Assembly: GCA_003669575.1 (NCBI GenBank)
Contig: QWOR01000256.1
Span: forward strand, 1-12,536
Direction: 5' to 3'
DNA: 12,536 bases
DNA from: Planctomycetota bacterium
GTDB lineage: Bacteria; Planctomycetota; Planctomycetia; Planctomycetales; Planctomycetaceae
The number at the start of each line of letters is the position of its first letter. The first letter of the stretch is position 1. Of this stretch, positions 7,391-12,536 are shown one piece after another. The translations under genes were made by a program, and so were the position numbers. The notes beneath the pieces were generated by a model. The model worked only from the letters and a program-made list of their open reading frames with translations. It did no database searches and was not told the DNA's origin.

Positions 7391-7398
7391 CCCCCTTT
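7391..7398 (-). promoter_or_regulatory. strong Shine-Dalgarno sequence for lpxB
   Basis: On the minus strand AAAGGGGG lies five bases before the ATG at 7385. It fixes the lpxB start and contrasts with rsmD, oleC and the DUF58 gene, which lack a recognisable site. Confidence 0.65.
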
Positions 7399-7417
7399 GG
7401 TATTCCTTGAACGGGGG

Positions 7418-7447
7418 ACGGTACGCTGCATCGGGAGAAAGGGTCAA
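7418..7447 (-). promoter_or_regulatory. candidate sigma-70-type promoter for lpxB
   Basis: On the minus strand TTGACC (7447-7442) is followed after 18 bases by TACCGT (7423-7418), about 32 bases before the lpxB ATG. The -35 box is good but the -10 box is poor. It lies in the 182-base divergent gap. For the permease I see only a -10-like TAGAAT at 7530-7535 without a matching -35. Confidence 0.3.
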
Positions 7448-7567
7448 GATCAAGCTGGGATTAGGGTTCCGCAACATGAGCGAGAATTCGGGACAGGCGG
7501 TGAACATCGCCGAACGGTCGTGGCGACTCTAGAATAGGGATGAACGATTTGCTCCCCGGGAATCAAT

Positions 7568-8983
7568 GTGATGTTTCATCTGCATTTGGCAGCCGAAGAA
7601 CTGACCAAGCCATCGCCAATGGTCGAGTTCCTGACTTGGTTGTTGGGGTCCTCTCGGTGGGGGATCGGCCGGATGACACTGATCACTCTCGATTTCGGAG
7701 TGGTCGTGACGCTGGTGCTCTTTCTGATCAGTAAGGTTCCGCTGTCGTATAACCTGAACAACTTACGAGTCCGCTGGAAGAACACGGGATTGACCGCACT
7801 GGCATTTACCCTCGTACTCAGCGTACTGACACTGATGCTGGCGTTTGTCGAGGGGATGACCAAACTGACCGAGTCGAGTGGCCACCCCGAGAACGTGATC
7901 GTACTTTCCGCCGGAACCACAGACGAAGGGTTCAGCAATCTGTCCAACGGGGATGTCGGCGATATCGCGAACCAACCCGGAGTGATGCACGAAGGTGACA
8001 TGCGGCTGGCCAGTCAGGAGACCTATATGGTCGTGAACCAGCCGCTGGCCAATTCCCCTCCGGGTCGGCCCAAGCGGCGATTCCTCCAGCTGCGAGGAAT
8101 CGATGACCCAAAGATTGCGGGACTGGTCCATCAGGTCGAACTCGACAAGCAGGGCGAGTGGTTTTCGCAGGCCGGCGTCCGCGAAGGGAAGGCCGGGGAG
8201 CAGTCGTATATCGAATGCGTGGTCGGGGAAGGGCTTGCCCGGCAGATGGCTGCCGACGATACCCAGCTGATGGCCTCCGGCAAGACGTCGCTGAAGACCG
8301 GTGACACGTTCGAGCTGAATGAGCGGACATGGCTGATCGTTGGGATCATGCAGAGTTCCGGTTCGCTGTTCGACAGCGAAGTGTGGGCCAAGCGTTCGCT
8401 CGTCAGCAATATGTTTGGCAAGAAGACCTACACCACTGTCGTCTTGAGGACCGATTCAGCGGATGCTGCCAAGACACTCGCGAAATACCTGAAGGACGAT
8501 TACACCAAAGCCCGGCTGAATGCCTCAATCGAGACAGACTATTACTCGGCGCTGCAGGCGACGAACAAGCAATTCCTGTACGCCATCTGGTTTGTCACGG
8601 TGATTCTTGCTGTGGGTGGAGTGTTCGGCGTGATGAACACGATGTTCGCGGCGATCAGTGCCCGGCGTAAGGACATCGGCGTATTGCGATTGATGGGCTT
8701 CAAGCGGCGGCATGTGGTGGCGTCATTCATGCTGGAGTCGATTGTCCTCGGGATGATCGGAGGAGTGTTCGGTTGCCTCGTCGGCTCGCTCTGTGATGGC
8801 TGGACCGCTAATAGCAGCGTGAGCAGCGGAGGCGGAGGAGGAAAGACGATCGTGCTGAAACTGGTCGTCGATTTGAATATCTGGTTGATCGGCATCGCCA
8901 TGTCCTTTGTGATGGCGTTCATCGGTGGTTTGCTGCCAGCACTCAATGCGATGCGATTGAAGACGTTGGATGTTCTGCGGTAG
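7568..8983 (+). CDS. ABC transporter permease, MacB/FtsX type
   Basis: This 471-residue membrane protein has a MacB-like periplasmic core between transmembrane helices and a C-terminal FtsX domain. Predicted helices are at about 38-56, 74-94, 336-358, 386-409 and 436-458; the usual plan is four, so the first is extra. The soluble region (95-335) includes NVIVLSAGTTDEGFSNLS (109-126). The FtsX part reads GVFGVMNTMFAAISARRKDIGVLRLMGFKRR (351-381), with the coupling region RKDIGVLRLMG expected to contact an ATPase. A glycine-rich loop (SSGGGGGK, 419-426) lies between the last two helices. Homologues form macrolide, lipoprotein or envelope export systems, but no ATP-binding subunit or membrane-fusion protein is in the window, so the substrate is unknown. 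The first codon shown is GTG (ATG follows at 7571) with only a weak GGGA; an in-frame ATG at 7673 has a much better ribosome site, so the protein may begin at residue 36. Confidence 0.88.
   Translation: MMFHLHLAAEELTKPSPMVEFLTWLLGSSRWGIGRMTLITLDFGVVVTLVLFLISKVPLSYNLNNLRVRWKNTGLTALAFTLVLSVLTLMLAFVEGMTKLTESSGHPENVIVLSAGTTDEGFSNLSNGDVGDIANQPGVMHEGDMRLASQETYMVVNQPLANSPPGRPKRRFLQLRGIDDPKIAGLVHQVELDKQGEWFSQAGVREGKAGEQSYIECVVGEGLARQMAADDTQLMASGKTSLKTGDTFELNERTWLIVGIMQSSGSLFDSEVWAKRSLVSNMFGKKTYTTVVLRTDSADAAKTLAKYLKDDYTKARLNASIETDYYSALQATNKQFLYAIWFVTVILAVGGVFGVMNTMFAAISARRKDIGVLRLMGFKRRHVVASFMLESIVLGMIGGVFGCLVGSLCDGWTANSSVSSGGGGGKTIVLKLVVDLNIWLIGIAMSFVMAFIGGLLPALNAMRLKTLDVLR
7657..7664 (+). promoter_or_regulatory. 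ribosome-binding site for an alternative permease start
   Basis: GGTGGGGG at 7657-7664 lies eight bases before the in-frame ATG at 7673 (residue 36 of the long form). It is stronger than anything before 7568, and the shorter product would still keep every predicted membrane helix. Residues 1-35 look soluble or amphipathic, so either start is possible. Confidence 0.4.
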
Positions 8984-9035
8984 GCACGCGACGCCTCCCT
9001 CGGTCGACCAGAGATACGAGTTCGAGGTCATTGAT

Positions 9036-9043
9036 GAGGGGAG
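9036..9043 (+). promoter_or_regulatory. Shine-Dalgarno sequence deciding the CPBP protease start
   Basis: GAGGGGAG lies seven bases before the ATG at 9051. This favours 9051 over an in-frame ATG at 8970, which would overlap the end of the permease gene and add 27 hydrophilic residues before the first membrane helix. Confidence 0.65.
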
Positions 9044-9050
9044 AACGAAA

Positions 9051-9713
9051 ATGACAGGTTGTCCTCTCAGAATTCTTGCCGCCAGAACTCTTCTCATCTT
9101 CCTGGCTTTGATGGTCGCGTGGTCGGCCGTGTGGCTGTTGAAGGATCAGCTCGACCAGAATTCGACATGGTTTCAGAGCGGGCTGGGGGCGTCTCTGTTC
9201 TGGCAGTCAGCGAAGTTCGTTGTGTGGATACTTCCTGCATGGTGGCTCATACTCATGTCTGGTCGCTCACTCCGGGATGTCGCGAATATCCGCAACTGGC
9301 GATCCTGGATGTGTTGGGGGACCTGTATCGGACTGCTCATCTCGGCGACAGCTGTAATTCCTAAGTGGTCGCAAGGGAAAGCAATCCTGCCTGATCTGCT
9401 GACTTACGCGACGTTCAACGTTCTGGTCATCGCGCCGATCTTTGAGGAGTTCCTCATTCGCGGGGCAGTGTTCGGTAATCTGGCTCCAGCTCTGGGGTTT
9501 CAGTGGGCGAACATTGTCTCTGCCGTGTGCTTAGTACTCCTGCATCTGCCTGGCTGGTGGATGATGGGAGTGCTGCATGACAAGCTGGCACATCCCCTCA
9601 CGGGTGTCCTGTCTGTATTCATTCTGGGAATCTGTTTTGGCGTTGCAACCAGGAAGGGCGGTTCATTCCTGGGGGGAACGATTGCTCACTTTTTTAACAA
9701 TCTGACAGCGTGA
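9051..9713 (+). CDS. CPBP-family intramembrane metalloprotease (CAAX/Abi type)
   Basis: This 220-residue protein has several hydrophobic helices (about 9-30, 47-69, 86-104, 117-131, 153-169 and 183-199) and the CPBP signature. Motif 1 is EEFLIRG (132-138), giving the E132-E133-x3-R137 set. Motif 2 is expected as FxxxH; here it is LVLLH, with H165 kept but L161 in place of the usual phenylalanine. Motif 3 is H213-x3-N217 in IAHFFNN. These glutamates and histidines form the presumed metal site in the membrane. Bacterial members act as intramembrane proteases or in membrane signalling, and some confer bacteriocin self-immunity; the substrate here is unknown. It starts 67 bases after the permease and ends 79 before the sulfatase on the same strand, so co-transcription with the permease is possible. 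Confidence 0.85.
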   Translation: MTGCPLRILAARTLLIFLALMVAWSAVWLLKDQLDQNSTWFQSGLGASLFWQSAKFVVWILPAWWLILMSGRSLRDVANIRNWRSWMCWGTCIGLLISATAVIPKWSQGKAILPDLLTYATFNVLVIAPIFEEFLIRGAVFGNLAPALGFQWANIVSAVCLVLLHLPGWWMMGVLHDKLAHPLTGVLSVFILGICFGVATRKGGSFLGGTIAHFFNNLTA

Positions 9714-9727
9714 TACATCGGCAATCG

Positions 9728-9785
9728 CTGGACCTTTTCATGGGTTTGGCGAGGATACGAAACGTAAATCGTGTCCAAGGTCCAG
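9728..9785. repeat. 9-bp perfect inverted repeat in front of the sulfatase gene
   Basis: CTGGACCTT at 9728-9736 is the exact reverse complement of AAGGTCCAG at 9777-9785, with 40 bases between. The right arm ends seven bases before the ATG at 9793, so a long hairpin would bury the translation start region; it could equally be a pair of operator half-sites. A rough count (about 3,000 pairs in this 79-base gap against 4^9) gives about a 1% chance of such a match in this gap alone. Confidence 0.5.
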
Positions 9786-9792
9786 GTACCGA

Positions 9793-11190
9793 ATGAGGCC
9801 TCCGATGTATGACTCCCGATTAGTGTTTACCGTACTTCTGACGTTGATGTCATTTTGCGCCTCCCCCGCGTTGTTCGCAGAGAGTGGTCTCGGCTCACCT
9901 CCGAACATTCTGTTCATCGTGGCGGACGATCTGGGGTGGGGCGATGTTGGATGGCATCAGGGATACAGCAAGACACCTCATATGGACAAGTTGGTCGCCG
10001 AGGGCGTGGAACTCGACCAGCATTACGTGCAGCCAGTCTGTACACCCACGCGGACTGCTCTAATGAGTGGTCGCTATCCCGGACGTTTTGGTCCGCAGGC
10101 CTTGGCGCCCAGTAATCTGCGGGCGATGCCGCTCGGGACGGTGACTCTGGCAACCGCACTGAAGTCTCTCGGTTACCAGACATACCAGTCCGGGAAGTGG
10201 CATCTGGGGGCGAAGCAGGAGTGGGGACCGACTGCTTATGGCTTCGATCACGGCTACGGGACCTTGACCGGTGCCGCTGACCCATGGACGCACAAGTATC
10301 GGCCCGGACCCTACGAAGACACTTGGCATCGCGATGGAAAACTTCTTCATGAAGAAGGTAACGCCACGGAACTCGTCGCGGCCGAGGCCCTCCGCAGAAT
10401 CGAAGAGAAGCAGTCACCCTGGTTTATCTATGTGCCATTTCATGCGGTACACACCCCCGTCGACGCACCCGATGAATACCAGCGGTTGTACGACGGCGTG
10501 AAGTTTCATGACGACCCTGAGAAGCAGAACTCCCGACTTCGCATGGCAGCGATGGTGTCACAGCTGGATACGAAGATCGGCCAGTTCGTGGCCGCACTGG
10601 AACAGACCGGTCAACGCAGCCACACGCTCATCGTGTTCACCAGTGACAACGGTGGTATCGAGTCATTGCAGAACGCGTATATTGGCAACGTCGGGCACTC
10701 ACCTCTCAACAGCGAGAACGATCCGTTGCGAGGGCAGAAGAACACGCTCTTTGAAGGCGGTACTCGCGTCTGTGCCTTCGCCAACTGGCCGGGTCAGCTG
10801 GCTCCGCGAAAGGTGAAGACGCCGATGCATGTCGTCGACTGGTTTCCCACGATCGCGAGTCTGGTTGGTTACAAACCTGCAATTGATCTTCAATGGGATG
10901 GCCTCGATCAATGGTCCACGCTCACGGGAGCCTCTCAGACGAGCAATGACCGGACGATCTACATAGCCATGAAGAACGGCAATCAGTCTCTGCGACACGG
11001 AGACTGGAAGCTGATTGCTCGAAAGGAGAAAGCCCCTTTGTTGTTCAATATCGCAGCCGATCCCTTTGAAAAGAATGATCTCGCCAGCGCACATCCGGAG
11101 AAAGTCGCCGAACTGGAGAAACTTCGGAAGGAGCAGCATGCGAAGGATCAACCTCAGCTTCCTGCTGACCTGGCAGGCTTACCTCAATAA
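9793..11190 (+). CDS. secreted sulfatase (type I, formylglycine-dependent, arylsulfatase-like)
   Basis: The 465 residues form a full-length type I sulfatase. An N-terminal signal peptide (about 8-30, cleavage near LFA-ES) sends it out of the cytoplasm. Metal-binding aspartates are in ADDLGWGD (D45, D46). The maturation motif is CTPTR (83-87), where C83 would be turned into formylglycine, so an FGE-type maturase must exist elsewhere in the genome. Further active-site groups are K135 and H137 in GKWHLG, H220 in HAVHTP, D285-N286 in TSDNGG, and K316 in RGQKNTLFEGGTR. Order and spacing resemble arylsulfatase B-like enzymes acting on sulfated glycans, but the substrate cannot be read from the sequence. 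Planctomycetes often carry many such genes for algal polysaccharides. The ATG at 9793 has a poor ribosome site; ATG at 9805 has GAGG six bases upstream and would still leave a complete signal peptide. A 9-bp inverted repeat lies just upstream. Confidence 0.94.
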   Translation: MRPPMYDSRLVFTVLLTLMSFCASPALFAESGLGSPPNILFIVADDLGWGDVGWHQGYSKTPHMDKLVAEGVELDQHYVQPVCTPTRTALMSGRYPGRFGPQALAPSNLRAMPLGTVTLATALKSLGYQTYQSGKWHLGAKQEWGPTAYGFDHGYGTLTGAADPWTHKYRPGPYEDTWHRDGKLLHEEGNATELVAAEALRRIEEKQSPWFIYVPFHAVHTPVDAPDEYQRLYDGVKFHDDPEKQNSRLRMAAMVSQLDTKIGQFVAALEQTGQRSHTLIVFTSDNGGIESLQNAYIGNVGHSPLNSENDPLRGQKNTLFEGGTRVCAFANWPGQLAPRKVKTPMHVVDWFPTIASLVGYKPAIDLQWDGLDQWSTLTGASQTSNDRTIYIAMKNGNQSLRHGDWKLIARKEKAPLLFNIAADPFEKNDLASAHPEKVAELEKLRKEQHAKDQPQLPADLAGLPQ

Positions 11191-11228
11191 AGGCCGGAGG
11201 AGTTACACTGAGAAAACTACGCAGGGGC

Positions 11229-11258
11229 TCCCAGATGGAAGCTCGTTCTCTGGGATTT
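11229..11258 (+). terminator. possible intrinsic terminator after the sulfatase gene
   Basis: TCCCAGA (11229-11235) pairs perfectly with TCTGGGA (11249-11255) around a 13-base loop, and is followed by TTT. It lies 38 bases after the sulfatase stop, in the 142-base gap between convergent genes. The T-run is very short, so it is a weak candidate. Nothing else stands out in 11191-11332. Confidence 0.35.
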
Positions 11259-11332
11259 AAGGTACAGTGTCACGCATCGGATGGGTCGACTGTCGTTCGA
11301 TTGGGTTCGAAATGTTTTCCTGGCGAAGTCCT

Positions 11333-12536
11333 TCATCCCTGGTCGACTGCTTGCGGCTCGGTCGATTCAGAAGGTGTGGGTTGATTCCCCGCCGCTTTGA
11401 GCAGAGCGATGGCAATGGCGGAGAGGACCACGACTCCACTGACCACGAGCATCCAGACCAGTCGGGAATGTTCATCGGCCCAGGCCCGCTTCGGTCCGCG
11501 TTTCTGATAGAGAGCATTCCTGCTGTCGGGCAGTGCGATGAGGGTGGCCATGCGGTTGATATCAGGAAGCGAATGAATCCGCGTCAGGTCATAACTCGGG
11601 GCACCAACTCGCCCCCCGATGTAGAGGGCCACGGGGTGCTTCGCCTCCAGCAGCGATTTCGTCGGGACAGCCAGATACTCCTGGATTCCGTAAGCCCGCG
11701 CGGATTCCACTCGCAGCCGCGGATTGTCCCCATTCTCGATCTCCAGACGTAGCTGGTCGGTACGTTGTGTCTGGAACGTCGTGGAAGTGGTCAGGCCCGC
11801 GGCGAATTTCGGCAGATGAAACAGCAAGAGCGATTGAATCGGCGTCGTGCTGATCTCATCGATCCGGTACAGGCGAGCCTGACGCAGGTACTCCTCCGGA
11901 CCCGAGACCTCGAACTCCAGACGGTCCATCGGCGCCGGTCCGGGAAGGGTGAGCTCTGCTCGAGTCGTCTGGCTATCGACTCGCACTTCGTTCTTGACAG
12001 AGATGGCATAGCTCATGCGGGTGGCCACATGCCGCCGGGCCTGACGGGCGATACAGCTTTTAATGGTGAGCGGTGCCTGTCCGGAGTTTTCAATCTCGAA
12101 CCGGTAGTAGTGAAACGTCGAGGGGGGACAGTCGATCGTCGTGTCAGTCAGCCGCAAGGCTCCCTGAGTTCGATCGACGACGTATCCATCACTTACGATC
12201 TGCTTCCACTCCGTGGCATCAGGCTGGTCTGCGCCGGAGATTCGCAGCGTCCGGACGAATTCCCGCTCGGAAGACGTCACTGTCAGCCGGAAACCTTCGA
12301 TCGCGTCGGCGATGTCTTTGTCGGCGACAACGATCTCCGTGGTTGTTCCGGAGTCTTTCTGCCGGATGATCGGCAGATCACAATCGGGCGGTCCAGGTTC
12401 GTCGGTCGGCGAAATTAACGCATACGGAATCTGCGTGGAGTTCCCCGCCTCATCGACACTTAGAATCCGGACATCGTGAAGCCCCCCCAGACTCGCAGCG
12501 TACATCTCTTGTGTCAGGGGAATGCGGACGAAATCC
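11333..12536 (-). CDS. DUF3999-like membrane protein (N-terminus beyond the window)
   Basis: The frame is open from the window edge to a TGA at 11333-11335. A methionine codon at 12503-12505 is not the true start: the frame continues upstream through FVRIPLTQE to the end of the window, and that stretch matches the start of the mature region in DUF3999 proteins (a phrase like RVPL before AAS and VRIL). About 400 residues are visible. Counted from that methionine, residues 1-345 are beta-rich and expected to lie outside the cytoplasm, a single transmembrane helix spans about 350-369 (VWMLVVSGVVVLSAIAIALL), and a short polar tail follows. This layout of large ectodomain plus C-terminal anchor is typical of the family, whose function is unknown. 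In other bacteria DUF3999 genes are often next to a DUF2339 gene, which would lie past the right edge. It is convergent with the sulfatase gene. Family assignment is from memory of motifs, so moderately sure. Confidence 0.75.
   Translation of the reverse strand, partial: DFVRIPLTQEMYAASLGGLHDVRILSVDEAGNSTQIPYALISPTDEPGPPDCDLPIIRQKDSGTTTEIVVADKDIADAIEGFRLTVTSSEREFVRTLRISGADQPDATEWKQIVSDGYVVDRTQGALRLTDTTIDCPPSTFHYYRFEIENSGQAPLTIKSCIARQARRHVATRMSYAISVKNEVRVDSQTTRAELTLPGPAPMDRLEFEVSGPEEYLRQARLYRIDEISTTPIQSLLLFHLPKFAAGLTTSTTFQTQRTDQLRLEIENGDNPRLRVESARAYGIQEYLAVPTKSLLEAKHPVALYIGGRVGAPSYDLTRIHSLPDINRMATLIALPDSRNALYQKRGPKRAWADEHSRLVWMLVVSGVVVLSAIAIALLKAAGNQPTPSESTEPQAVDQG

Noticed and set aside
8970..9050. 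Longer N-terminus for the CPBP protease starting at 8970
   Set aside because: It would overlap the permease stop, add a hydrophilic stretch before the first helix, and ignore the strong ribosome site at 9036-9043.
11765..12418. Plus-strand open frame of 217 codons opposite the DUF3999-like gene
   Set aside because: Antisense shadow: very arginine- and glycine-rich with no domain, while the minus strand has a membrane anchor and family-like motifs.

Overview
The window looks like chromosomal DNA of a planctomycete (Planctomycetota). This is inferred from the mix of genes: a Cx(P)xR-type secreted sulfatase, a thioredoxin-fold protein whose active-site cysteines are replaced by a WEY-containing segment, an OleC-type AMP-forming enzyme, a stand-alone DUF58 protein, and lpxB for an LPS-bearing cell. 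Base composition looks moderately GC-rich throughout. I see no tRNA, rRNA, CRISPR array, insertion sequence, phage gene or attachment site. No species can be named from the sequence alone.

Layout. At the left (107-2618) two plus-strand genes encode a secreted thioredoxin-like protein and a membrane-anchored coiled-coil protein of unknown function. A compact minus-strand block follows, read right to left: lpxB (7385-6219), rsmD (6110-5481), an oleC-like gene (5386-3650) and a DUF58 gene (3551-2649). Gaps in the block are 94-108 bases, so co-transcription is possible but not shown. The block ends tail to tail with the coiled-coil gene. A 182-base divergent region then separates lpxB from three plus-strand genes: a FtsX/MacB-type ABC permease (7568-8983), a CPBP-family membrane protease (9051-9713) and a secreted sulfatase (9793-11190). 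The right edge holds a minus-strand DUF3999-like protein, cut off at its N-terminus by the window end and convergent with the sulfatase.

How the genes relate. Most act at or outside the inner membrane: lipid A synthesis (LpxB), lipid-derived beta-lactone or olefin chemistry (OleC), envelope ABC transport (permease), intramembrane proteolysis (CPBP), and sulfated polysaccharide breakdown (sulfatase). rsmD is a ribosomal housekeeping gene. There is no evidence that they form one pathway, and partners usually expected next to several of them are missing here: OleA/B/D for OleC, MoxR for DUF58, and an ATPase for the permease.

Novelty. I found no convincing undescribed multi-gene system. The best leads are the cysteine-less thioredoxin fold, the orphan OleC, the orphan permease with an extra N-terminal helix, a perfect 9-bp inverted repeat just before the sulfatase gene, and a 9-bp direct repeat before the coiled-coil gene.
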